A DNA stretch of 38,538 nt from an uncultured Clostridium sp. (GTDB taxonomy: Bacteria > Bacillota > Clostridia > TANB77 > CAG-508). The position numbers were made by a program, and so were the translations under genes. The stretch covers positions 1-38,538 of the forward strand of contig CAMLUO010000007.1 in NCBI GenBank assembly GCA_946487895.1. Direction: 5' to 3'. This document shows, piece by piece, positions 27,093-35,900 of this stretch (its first letter is position 1; each line of letters begins with the position of its first letter). The notes under the pieces were generated by a model. The model ran no database searches. It was not told the DNA's origin and was given only the letters and a program-made list of their open reading frames with translations.

Positions 27093-27818
27093 CTAAAATT
27101 CTATACTTATTTTTTTAGATATAATATTAAGATATTTCCCATCAATTTTTCCTATAGTATCCTCAAAATTTAATCTTAATATACTAACTTTTCTTATTCT
27201 TGTAATATTAGCCCATCTAGTCATATTTTTGAATCTATATATCCTATCTAATTGCACTATGTCGGTGATTGCAGTCTTTCTATTCATATATTCTTGAAAT
27301 GTTATATTACCATCAATATATTTTTGTTCTAATTTTATATATTCTTTTGGTTTTTTAGAAGACACTGGTAAAACAAGCAATTCTGTATCAAAATTCTTTA
27401 ATATAATTGCCGGATGCATTCCACCAAATTCATTTCCTATATTAAATCCAAAATCTATCCATACTACATTTCCTCTTTTTAACAATATATTTTTTAATAT
27501 ATACATCACTTCACTTTTTGAAATATTTCTATTTTCAAATACATAATAATTATTTTTCTCAATATAATTGTCATTCACTATTTGTTTCTCTTTTTTATTT
27601 AATCTTTCATATGTATATTTATCTATTTTATAATTTTCCAAAGTATATTTTACTAAATTTTCATATATATAATCTTTATTCTTTTCATTTAGTATTTTTT
27701 CTGTCTTAGTTGCTATCCATGAAAAATATAACTTTCCTATTTTTAAATCTGATTCTTTTTGTATTCTTTTTCTAAATTTTCGTAATTTTTTTAAACAATT
27801 TATATAAGATTGCTCCAT
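27093..27818 (-). CDS. PemK/MazF-like protein with ~120-residue N-terminal extension
   Basis: 241 residues from the ATG at 27816-27818; a GTG 12 bases upstream abuts the GAGGAG and is less likely. The C-terminal half has RGNVVWIDFGFNIGNEFGG, MHPAIILKN and LLVLPVSSKK, the PemK/MazF core, and TDIVQLDRIYRF matches the family's final strand. These proteins are usually ~110-residue endoribonuclease toxins. The first ~120 residues are a Lys/Tyr/Asn-rich helical region, not recognised. No small antitoxin ORF lies on either side; immediately downstream is the candidate small RNA. Toxicity is inferred from the family only. Confidence 0.78.
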   Translation of the reverse strand: MEQSYINCLKKLRKFRKRIQKESDLKIGKLYFSWIATKTEKILNEKNKDYIYENLVKYTLENYKIDKYTYERLNKKEKQIVNDNYIEKNNYYVFENRNISKSEVMYILKNILLKRGNVVWIDFGFNIGNEFGGMHPAIILKNFDTELLVLPVSSKKPKEYIKLEQKYIDGNITFQEYMNRKTAITDIVQLDRIYRFKNMTRWANITRIRKVSILRLNFEDTIGKIDGKYLNIISKKISIEF

Positions 27819-27880
27819 TTTCTTTTTCACTCCTCAAAGCCATTTTGTATGAAATGAGATTACAATTAAGAGTAAAATGT

Positions 27881-27922
27881 GAGAGAACTTTCATAAAAAA
27901 TATTTTTATAATAAGTTCTCTC
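27881..27922. terminator. Extended hairpin between the TasA-like and PemK-like genes
   Basis: GAGAGAACTT (27881-27890) pairs with AAGTTCTCTC (27913-27922), and the interior (ATAAAAA...TTTTTAT) pairs further. It lies ~27 bp past the TasA-like stop. It lacks a clear U-run, so it may be a processed 3' end rather than a classic terminator. Confidence 0.5.
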
Positions 27923-27948
27923 AAATGTAAATTTCATTTTCGTTTTTT

Positions 27949-28581
27949 CTATATCTTTTCTTCTCCTCTTGCTATAATTAAAAAGTTATATTCTTTTAAT
28001 TCATTTCCATCTTTTGTATCTTGCATATTTCCATTTTCATTTGTTTCATATTGCCATTGCCATTCAATGGTTATTTCTTTCATTTCTCCTTTCTCTATAT
28101 TTCCAGTCAAAGTCTCACCTAATGCTTCTAGTGTTTCATAATAATTATCTCTTCCTTTTTCATTAAACACTAAATTTTTAGGTTTTTGATTTTTGCTTTG
28201 AAATATAATTTGATAATTTAAATTTTCTTGTCCATATAGCTGTATTGAAAATTCTCCTTTTGTTCCTGGATATATAATTCGATTCCAATTTGTTTCATTT
28301 GATATGTTTGAAAATAAAGAAGTTTCTCTTGTTTCAGATTTTTTAGTAGATATTATAAACACATTATCTGAATTTGAATTATAAATTTGATTATTTTGAT
28401 TTTCTTCATTTTCGTTATTGTTTTCACCTATCCCTTGTGAAGAATAAAAATTTTTGAAAAATATTATATCATCATTAAAAAAGTTCAAATTGCCTTTTGA
28501 TAAAAACCAGATTAATATTATAAGAAGAATTATCAATATAATTATTATTTTTTTCTTTTTGCTTTTATTTTTTGCTTCCAT
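27949..28581 (-). CDS. Membrane-anchored TasA/camelysin-like domain protein
   Basis: 210 residues: Lys-rich start, a helix at ~11-28, an Asn/Glu-rich linker, then a domain from ~90. YPGTKGEFSIQLYG, NYQIIFQSKNQKPKNLVF, LGETLTGNI and ITIEWQWQYETNENGN match, segment by segment, the upstream protein at 29620-30201 (APGTEGNFQIIVDA, DYKIKFSDETTKPTNLKF, LGDALSGTI, DIKWKWNYETGSNP). The two are paralogues; this copy has a plain membrane anchor instead of a SipW-type signal peptide. A minor or anchoring fibre subunit is a reasonable inference. It is the last gene of the operon. The ATG at 28579-28581 follows AAAGGAAAAC. Confidence 0.75.
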   Translation of the reverse strand: MEAKNKSKKKKIIIILIILLIILIWFLSKGNLNFFNDDIIFFKNFYSSQGIGENNNENEENQNNQIYNSNSDNVFIISTKKSETRETSLFSNISNETNWNRIIYPGTKGEFSIQLYGQENLNYQIIFQSKNQKPKNLVFNEKGRDNYYETLEALGETLTGNIEKGEMKEITIEWQWQYETNENGNMQDTKDGNELKEYNFLIIARGEEKI

Positions 28582-28625
28582 TAATTGTTTTCCTTTCTAT
28601 TTTGTTCCTTTGTTTTACTTTTAAG

Positions 28626-29109
28626 CTAAACTTTTCTTTGCTCTGTATGGACTTTTATTTGCACATCTTGAAAAATATCTCTTCCTCGTGCTTTTCCTTT
28701 GTCATATAGAATTTTTAGTTTGTAATTATCTTCCTGTTTTTCATCTTTTGATAATAAAAATTCTTCACTCTTGTTATCTTCTAATTTTACTTCTTCATCA
28801 TTTTTGTATAATTTAAAAGTAATGCTTTCATCTGTTTTTGTTAATATCTCTATTGTGTATAATAAATCAACTTGTGATATTTCTTCATTTGTATTGTAAT
28901 TTTTCACTTTAAAATCATATGTACTTTCCTTATTTATTGATGTTATTGTTATTTCTGGATTATTTTCAACTTCTAAAATAGGTTTTGCCACTCCGAGTAG
29001 TTGAATTTATTTGTGTTGTACTCATACTTTTTCCCATACTATATCCAGATATAAAAAGCGAAATTACCATTAATACTATTAGTAGTAAAACTACTTCTCT
29101 TTTTTTCAT
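28626..29109 (-). pseudogene. Small secreted protein of the SipW cluster, interrupted by a +1 frameshift
   Basis: Starts at the ATG at 29107-29109 (AAGGA upstream) with MKKREVVLLLIVLMVISLFI, a signal-anchor-like helix, then STTQINSTTR. The remainder (VAKPILEVENNPEITITSIN, TYDFKVKNYNTNEEISQVDL, to KVHTEQRKV) is in another frame. Removing one base near 28993 joins them into ~160 residues in which the helix is followed by a beta-rich exported domain. A GTG start for the second part alone would lack a signal peptide and a ribosome binding site. It may be sequence error or true decay. It lies between sipW and the second TasA-like gene; no family name is assigned. Confidence 0.68.
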
Positions 29110-29228
29110 TTTTCCTTTTTTAATGTTTAATTTTATAATTTTATTTTCTCCATTCACTTTTTCAGTTTTTTTAATAAATCATCTCCCCTTTCTGACCTAG
29201 TATTTTCTATATTTTGGTTTAAGACAAA

Positions 29229-29636
29229 TTACTTACTAATATTTTCACTTGTCCTAGATGAATAAAGAATTATTTTGAATTTACCAATAATATTATTAGG
29301 ATAAATTAGAGCTTCATCTTTAGTATTATTATTGTCACCTTTGGTATAAAATCCATTTTCATTTTCTTCTATAATCCTATGTGTTACTATATTGCCATCA
29401 TCAGCAATATATGCAACTATATCTCCGACTTTATATTCATTTTGTTCTTGGATAATGATGATATCATTTTTCTTAAATACTGGGTTCATACTATCAGACA
29501 TAACTCTTAGAACCTCTATTCCAAAAGGTTTTATATTCATTTCACTTGAAAAAAATTGGATATAAATAATCACGAGAACTAATAAAATACTACAAATTAA
29601 CAGCAAATTTTCCAAAAGCCTATGCTTGTGGTACAA
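29229..29636 (-). CDS. sipW: SipW-type (ER-type) signal peptidase I
   Basis: Cleaves special signal peptides of TasA/camelysin-like proteins at the membrane. About 135 residues. One helix (LLENLLLICSILLVLVIIYI), then VMSDSMNPVFKKNDIIII with the catalytic Ser, GDIVAYIADDGNIVTHRI with His in place of the bacterial Lys (ER-type Ser-His), and YTKGDNNN. A second C-terminal helix seen in many SipW proteins is absent. The start is proposed at TTG 29634-29636, seven bases after CAGGA, overlapping the previous stop by 17 bases; in-frame ATGs up to 29690 lack ribosome binding sites but remain possible. Translational coupling to the substrate gene is likely. Confidence 0.88.
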   Translation of the reverse strand: MYHKHRLLENLLLICSILLVLVIIYIQFFSSEMNIKPFGIEVLRVMSDSMNPVFKKNDIIIIQEQNEYKVGDIVAYIADDGNIVTHRIIEENENGFYTKGDNNNTKDEALIYPNNIIGKFKIILYSSRTSENISK

Positions 29637-30201
29637 CTTGTGTTCCTGAAACGATGACATCAAATTCATAGTTTGTAATTTCTTGCGCATTTTGTGTATC
29701 TATTTTGTCATTAGAAGCTATTTCTGTTGGATTACTTCCTGTTTCATAATTCCATTTCCATTTAATATCAAATGTTTTTGATTTGTTTTCATCATTTGCA
29801 TTGATAGTTCCAGATAAAGCATCTCCTAATTCTAAAATAGAATTATATTCTACCTCCTGATAATAAAATTTTAAATTAGTTGGTTTTGTAGTTTCATCAG
29901 AAAATTTAATTTTGTAATCAATCCCTACATCAGAACCTGTTGCATCAACAATAATTTGAAAGTTTCCTTCTGTTCCTGGTGCTATTTTCCCATTTACTAA
30001 TGTAGAGCTATCATATGTAGAACCTAAAGATATTGTTTGTACTTCTTCTTTTTGTCCATTTACTTTAAAATCCCATGTTGCAATTTGTGCTGTTCCATCA
30101 CCTCTAACTTCTGTTACATATTTTGAATAGGTTTGTCCTCCTACAAATGATAAAATAATTGCTACTAAAATAGCGATAATTACTACTGCTTTCTTTTTCA
30201 A
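29620..30201 (-). CDS. SipW-dependent TasA/camelysin-like secreted protein
   Basis: 193 residues. The signal peptide VVIIAILVAIILSFVGG leads to QTYSKYVTEVRGDGTAQIAT, the pattern of SipW-type signal peptides. The mature part is beta-rich (APGTEGNFQIIVDATGS, KWKWNYETGSNP, NYEFDVIVSGTQ) like TasA/camelysin, which build extracellular fibres in Bacillus. It starts at TTG (30199-30201) with GGAGG eight bases upstream, the same TTG leader as the divergent gene at 30464. First gene of the operon, under the promoter at 30303-30331, overlapping sipW. Paralogue of the protein at 27949. Confidence 0.85.
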   Translation of the reverse strand: MKKKAVVIIAILVAIILSFVGGQTYSKYVTEVRGDGTAQIATWDFKVNGQKEEVQTISLGSTYDSSTLVNGKIAPGTEGNFQIIVDATGSDVGIDYKIKFSDETTKPTNLKFYYQEVEYNSILELGDALSGTINANDENKSKTFDIKWKWNYETGSNPTEIASNDKIDTQNAQEITNYEFDVIVSGTQVVPQA

Positions 30202-30302
30202 TAAGCATTCCTCCTTTTTTATTTTTTATTTTGATTTTTCTTGAAAAGTTTTTCGATTAAAAATTTTGAAAAAAATTATAGAAAAATGAAAATGTTAAAT
30301 TG

Positions 30303-30331
30303 ATTATAATTCCATATTTTGGAAATGTCAA
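30303..30331 (-). promoter_or_regulatory. Consensus promoter of the TasA-like operon
   Basis: TTGACA (30331-30326), 17-base spacer, TATAAT (30308-30303), a perfect sigma-A consensus. The spacer starts TTTCCA, as in the opposite promoter at 30388. The leader is about 95 bases. Confidence 0.88.
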
Positions 30332-30387
30332 CTATTTTTTACAAAATTCTCTAACTTTTCATCGCAAAATTCGACAAAAAACACCGG

Positions 30388-30416
30388 TTGACATTTCCAT
30401 TATTTCACATTATAAT
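30388..30416 (+). promoter_or_regulatory. Consensus promoter of the plus-strand secreted protein
   Basis: TTGACA (30388-30393), 17-base spacer, TATAAT (30411-30416). It shares TTGACATTTCCA with the divergent promoter; the -35 boxes are 56 bases apart and face away from each other. Confidence 0.88.
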
Positions 30417-30463
30417 ATGTATATCTCTTCCGAAAATTATATTAATTTAAGGAGGTATGCTTA

Positions 30464-31783
30464 TTGAAAACAAAGCTATTTATTATTTTTAGTTTTTTCG
30501 TCGTCTTTATAATTCCATTCTTTTCTTTCTCTTCATTATCTAAATATCAATTCGAAAATTCATTTCTAGTTGCAAGATTAGAACTTGACAATACCCCACC
30601 AGAGATCAAACTACTTAGTTTTAGTAATACTAACTCTCAATACCCAAAATATGCTAATAAAACACATACAATTACTGCTAGAATACAAATAATAGAAGAT
30701 CATATTTCACAAATCAATCTTGATTCTAATCATATTGATGTAAAAGTTAATAATAAGTTAGTTTCTGTAGATTTAAAAAATATTTCTTGCATTTCTGAAA
30801 GTGAACATATTTATGATATTGTATTTACAAACGTTCCAGGTGATGGAAAATTAAGTATATCATTTTTAAGAGGTACTGTTATTGATACTTCTATGCAGAA
30901 CAATTTAAAAAAGACTTTTTATCTAGATATTTTAATTGATAATACTGCTCCTGTTACTATTTTTTCTGAAGAATTGGTAGCTGATAATTATTCAAAAGGT
31001 ACTATTACTGTTAATGAAGGTATACAACCTGTGGATGGTTGGGATATTTCTTCAGATAATATGATTTTATCTCGTAATTTTCCTAATCCTATTGAATATG
31101 AACTACCTATAAAAGATTTTGCTCAAAATCCAGCTTCGGCATTGGTATCAATAAAAAAAGCTAGTAATATTGTTTTGGATTATGCTGCATATGATGCAGG
31201 TACTAATAATTATGATATTGTTAAATCAGGAGAAATTTCTGGTAGTAAAGTGATAAATTCTGATAGTATTTGTAAAACAGAAGCATTATTTATTAGAACT
31301 TCTGGTAATATTGATTCTTCTTCATTAAAAGGTAGAGCTTTTCTTTATACTTATTATGGTGAAGGTTCATCTGGAAATTGTAAATCTACTGAGCTTAGAT
31401 ATAATTATGGCTATAATCCATTAACTTCGTGGAGAACTATAAATAAAGAAAATTTAGCCGGTATAACATCTGGTAAAGGTTTTACTGAATTTGGAGGAAC
31501 TGGAGTAAATTATTCATCTAAAACAGGTTCTAACCCTATTCCAGAAGAAATTGCTAAGCAATACCTTTTTGGACTTTCTGGAATTGCGTTATCACTAGAT
31601 GATTACTCTGAATATTCAGTTATTTATCAAATTTATATTAAAGGTGTTGGCTGGCTTCCTGCTAAATATAACGGTCAAGAAACTATGTATCGTTTTGATA
31701 AACCTTTTTCTGCAATTCGTATTAATATTGTTCCTAATTCTCAAAGACAGTATTTAGTTGATTATTGGAATGCTGGCAATTAA
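30464..31783 (+). CDS. Secreted multidomain surface protein, probably a SipW substrate
   Basis: 439 residues starting at TTG 30464 after AAGGAGG. The signal helix LFIIFSFFVVFIIPFFSFSS is followed by LSKYQFENSFLVARLELDNT, resembling the SKY-type SipW cleavage region of the divergent TasA-like protein. Two Ig-like segments begin at DNTPPEIKL and DNTAPVTIF. The C-terminal part (~225-439) is unassigned, but SVIYQIYIKGVGW near 390 resembles clostridial ChW repeats. It converges on the gene at 31790 with only six bases between stops. Role inferred: extracellular adhesion or matrix component coregulated with the TasA-like operon. Confidence 0.75.
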   Translation: MKTKLFIIFSFFVVFIIPFFSFSSLSKYQFENSFLVARLELDNTPPEIKLLSFSNTNSQYPKYANKTHTITARIQIIEDHISQINLDSNHIDVKVNNKLVSVDLKNISCISESEHIYDIVFTNVPGDGKLSISFLRGTVIDTSMQNNLKKTFYLDILIDNTAPVTIFSEELVADNYSKGTITVNEGIQPVDGWDISSDNMILSRNFPNPIEYELPIKDFAQNPASALVSIKKASNIVLDYAAYDAGTNNYDIVKSGEISGSKVINSDSICKTEALFIRTSGNIDSSSLKGRAFLYTYYGEGSSGNCKSTELRYNYGYNPLTSWRTINKENLAGITSGKGFTEFGGTGVNYSSKTGSNPIPEEIAKQYLFGLSGIALSLDDYSEYSVIYQIYIKGVGWLPAKYNGQETMYRFDKPFSAIRINIVPNSQRQYLVDYWNAGN

Positions 31784-31789
31784 TGTTCT

Positions 31790-32173
31790 TTACCTATTTA
31801 CTCCAATGATTCCCCCAAGCATTCCAAATATCATACCTACTACTATCATAATTATACTTTGCAAATTCAAACTAAATCTCCAGTTTAAAAGGCTTGAAAT
31901 TAAGTAGATTATGACCATATAGATGATTCCAACTAAAGCTCCATTTAGAAGTCCGTTTTTCTTAATTTTGTTGTTTCCTATTGAACTTCCAATTAATATG
32001 CTTATTGCAGTAGCTGTTATTATAACTGGACTTATGACACTTTCACTTATGTTAGAAAATGTTAATACTGCCGAAAATATGAGCAATAATATTAGTGTGA
32101 TTGCAAAGGCTATTCCTATTCCTTTGAATATGTTAGCTAAGAAATTGTTTTCTGTAACTTGATGTACTTCCAT
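31790..32173 (-). CDS. TIGR04086-like membrane protein
   Basis: 127 residues with four helices (~16-38, 46-65, 74-93, 104-124). The pattern of a short polar head, IGSSIGNNKIKKNGLLNGALVG and a Gly-rich last helix (GMIFGMLGGIIGVN) fits the TIGR04086 family, found in Firmicutes often near yajC/sec genes. Function unknown. The ATG at 32171-32173 follows GGAAGGAT. It stands alone: convergent with the plus-strand secreted gene on one side and 123 bp from birA on the other. Confidence 0.75.
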   Translation of the reverse strand: MEVHQVTENNFLANIFKGIGIAFAITLILLLIFSAVLTFSNISESVISPVIITATAISILIGSSIGNNKIKKNGLLNGALVGIIYMVIIYLISSLLNWRFSLNLQSIIMIVVGMIFGMLGGIIGVNR

Positions 32174-32273
32174 ATTATCCTTCCTTGTATAATGTATTTA
32201 GGTTTTTATGAAGGATTTACCTATAAACCTTTTCATAGTTTTTTGTATTTGTAATACATTTTATTCTACATGT

Positions 32274-32310
32274 AAAAAAATAGAACTTTAATTGATTTAA
32301 AGCTCTATTT
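32274..32310 (-). terminator. Rho-independent terminator overlapping the birA stop
   Basis: Stem between TAGAACTTTAA and TTTAAAGCTCTA with one mismatch, followed by seven U on the minus strand. The last three codons and stop of the ligase lie in the stem. Confidence 0.78.
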
Positions 32311-32893
32311 TTTCTATGTTTTCTAAAATTCTGGCTATTATTTCTTCTCTTTTAAATTCTTTTTTAAATTCATGTTTTAGAGAAGTTGCAATTTCCTTCA
32401 ATTTCATTTCTTCACTATCATAATTCACAAAATCATCTTCATTAACATTGAATCCAAAACTAATTAATATATACTGTATTTCTTCTCCTAAAGTATTAAT
32501 TTGAGTTAAGATTCCACATATCTTCTTTCCATTTAACATTAAGTCATTTGGTGGTTTTATCTCTAAAGTGTATCCATATAAGTCATATATAGATTTTTGA
32601 ATGGCTTTTGCTATTTCTATTGGCAAATCTTTTAAATCCTTCGCTTTTTTATCAGTATTTAAAATTATTGTCATAGCAATATTTTGCGCTTCTCCTGTAT
32701 ACCATTGCCTTCCTTTAGTCCCTATTCCATCTGTCTGTACTTCTGCTATTATTACTTTTCCGTCATTTTCTCTATTTTTTTCTTTTTCAGCAATTCTTTG
32801 TGCATATTTATGAGTTGAATCAATTTGCTCATAATATTCTATCTTTTTTCCTATTCTATTTGTTTTTGCTTTTTTTATTTCGTCAATTTCCAT
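32297..32893 (-). CDS. birA: Biotin-[acetyl-CoA-carboxylase] ligase, no DNA-binding domain
   Basis: Activates biotin with ATP and attaches it to carboxylase carrier domains. 198 residues. YYEQIDSTHKYAQ, EVQTDGIGTKGRQWYT (the biotinyl-AMP loop), IALAIQ-like helix and IKPPNDLMLNGKKICGIL (the KWPND block) are visible. The N-terminal winged helix of the bifunctional repressor is missing, and the C-terminal SH3-like domain is very short, so it is a minimal monofunctional ligase. The ATG at 32891-32893 follows AAAGGTAG. It is the downstream gene of the ABC exporter operon, behind a hairpin element. Confidence 0.9.
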   Translation of the reverse strand: MEIDEIKKAKTNRIGKKIEYYEQIDSTHKYAQRIAEKEKNRENDGKVIIAEVQTDGIGTKGRQWYTGEAQNIAMTIILNTDKKAKDLKDLPIEIAKAIQKSIYDLYGYTLEIKPPNDLMLNGKKICGILTQINTLGEEIQYILISFGFNVNEDDFVNYDSEEMKLKEIATSLKHEFKKEFKREEIIARILENIEKIEL

Positions 32894-32909
32894 CTTTCTA
32901 CCTTTCTTC

Positions 32910-32937
32910 GGGATTAGGGGACGGTCCCCCTAATCCC
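32910..32937. repeat. GGGGACG hairpin element between the permease and birA
   Basis: Near-perfect palindrome: GGGATTAGGGG and CCCCCTAATCCC around ACGGT. The TAG stop of the permease begins at its edge (GAG TAG GGATTAG on the minus strand). Confidence 0.8.
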
Positions 32938-35900
32938 TACTCTACGCTTTTTAAACTTTCTATCATATCTATTTTTTTCAATGCAAAATATGTGAAAATG
33001 TTTACTATTACTGTGAACACTACTGTTATCAAAATAGCATATAAATAGCTCATTGGATGAATAATTTTGCTAAATCTAAGCATTTCGATTTCGCAAGTAC
33101 CAATAATAAAGTAATTCAAGAAATATCCTCCGACTAATCCTAAAGCTATTCCGATTAAAGTTAATAGAATTGTTTCTCTAGTTACATATGTATATACTTC
33201 TTTATCGTAAAATCCTAATACTTTTATTGTTGCAAGTTCTCTAATTCTTTCACTTATATTTACATTTGACAAATTATATAAAACCGCAAATGCAAGTAAT
33301 CCTGCTGAAACTATTAATACTACTACAACATAATTTAGAGATTCCATTGTGGTATTCATTACTTCTTCTACATCTGAATTTCTTGTAATTGATGAAACTT
33401 CGTTTTGGTTCATAATTTCTGTCGCTAAATTTTCTTCTTGTTCTTCATCCATATCTACATTTCTTGTTAATATTGCATTTGTTTCATATGGCTTTCCATA
33501 TAGTTCTTCATATGTTTCGCTTGTCATGTATGCATAATGATACACATAGTTTTCTGTTATATTTGAAATTACAATTTGTTTTTCATCTTCGCCATTTTTT
33601 AAAGTGATTGTATCTCCTGGTTTTGCTCCTATTAACTCTGCTAATTTATCTGTGATTACTATTTGACCTTTTTGTAATTCAATTTTTTCTTCAGTATTAA
33701 TATCTATTAAGCTTATCATTTTTTCTAGTTCATTTTGGTCTTTTGGTACTATTATTTGTACGTCTTCTTCATTTTCAACATTGATAGCTGTTCTTGTTAG
33801 CATTGTTGTTTCAATTGTTTCTTCTATCTCGTCTTTTTGGTTTAATTCATTTATAAGTTCATTTTTTTGTGTTTCATCTAACCCTTCTTTTAGATTAATC
33901 TGCATATCATATTTAAATATTTTTTCATATTGATTTGGCATTAATACGCCTATTGAGTCTTTTAGTCCAAATCCTGCTAAGATTAATGATGTACATCCAA
34001 ATATTCCTATTATTGTCATCATAAATCTCTTTTTATATCTAAATATGTTTCTGATGGTTACTTTTTGGCTAAAACTTAATCTTTTCCATATAAAGTTTAC
34101 TCTTTCTAGTAATACTCTTTTTCCTATTTTTGGAGCTTTTGGTCTCATTAGAGTTGCAGGCTGTTGTCTTAATTCTTTTATACATGAATAAACTGTTGCT
34201 CCTATTATGCATACACTAATTAATATTAGTCCTGCTCCGCCATATTCCCAGTTAAAGCTGACTATGAATTCTGGCACCTGATACATAACTTCATACATAT
34301 GCCATATAAGTGATGGAATTAATATAAATCCTACTGCCATTCCTAATAGTCCACCAATTATACATGCAAGGCTTGAATATAACATGTATTTTCCTGCAAT
34401 TTGTATTTTGTTATATCCTAATGCTTTTAAAGTTCCTATTTGTGTTCTTTGTTCTTCAACCATCCTTGTCATTGATGTTAGTGAAATTAATACTGCTACA
34501 AGGAAAAATACTATTGGGAATACTTGACCTATATTGTATACACTTTCTTTATCTTGTGTAAAACTTGCATATCCAGAATTTGCATATCTATCTAAAATGT
34601 ACCATTCAGGATTTTCTATTTCTGATATTTCTTGTCTTGCATTAATTAATTCTTTTTCTGCATCTTGTAACTGTTGCTCTACATCTTGTTTTTGTGTTTC
34701 TAGCTCTTGTTCTCCTTGTTGTAATTCTACTTTTGCTTGTTCTACTTGTTCTTTTGCATCTTCTAATTGTGCATATGTGCTACTTTTTTGCTGATTTAAT
34801 TTTCTTTCTTGTGATGACAACTGATTTTTTGCAGTTTGTAGCTGATTTTTTGCTTGTGCAATTTCTGTATTTGCTTGATTAATTCCTTGCTCAATTTGTG
34901 TTATTCCTGAATTTAATGATGCAATTGTAGTATTTAGTGTTTGTATTTGACTTTCTAGTTGTTGTTTTTGTTGTTCTAATTCTTTTTTTGTTTGGTCATC
35001 TAATTCTTCATTTTGAAACCTAGATACAATTGAATTATATGTATTTTGTAATGTTGTTAATCGGCTATTTAGAGAATCTCTTTGTCCTGCTAAGCTTTGT
35101 TTTTGTGTTTCTAATTCTGAAATTTTGCTATTTGCCTCTTGTTCTTTTGTTTGTAATGTTTTTTCATTAACTTGAATTTCTTGTTTTGCAGAAGCAATCT
35201 GTTTTTCTGCATTTGCAAATTCAGAGTCTGCTTTTTCTTCATTTTCTTTTATTTCAGCTTCAGAACTTTCAATTTCTGCTTTTCCGTCATCAATCTTTTT
35301 CTGTGCTTCTGCTATTTGTTCATCTGCTTCTTGTTTTTTCTCATTAAATTCTGCTTCTGCATCATTTAATTTATCTGTTGCCTTTTGCACTAATTCATCA
35401 TGTCTTGCTGTTTCTCTTTCTTCTTTTATCTCTTCTATTTTATTTTTTACTTCTTCTACACAATCTTCATATTTTGAACTTGCTGTTTCATATTTTTCTG
35501 CATTTTTTAATGTTACATATATATTTGTGTATGTATCTTTTGCTTGGATATTATCTTTTGAAATGTAGATAAAATAATCTATTTTTCCGTCTCCTAAGCT
35601 ACTGCTTTCTCTTTCATTTGAAATATATAGCGGACTTTTTACAGTTCCAACTATTTTTAGTTCTTTATTATATAGATATTCAATTTCTTTGCCTTCATCA
35701 TTTTGTGTATTTTCTATTTCAACTGTTATTGTATCTCCAATCGCTTTATTATTTTGCGTTAAGAAATTTTCTTCAACTACACATTCATTGCTATTTTGTG
35801 GCAACTCTCCTTCAACTAATAATGGCTGATTTAGTTCATCTACACATAAAACTTTTGTTATAATCTCTTTGTTTTCTAATTCGACTATTCCATCTGTTTC

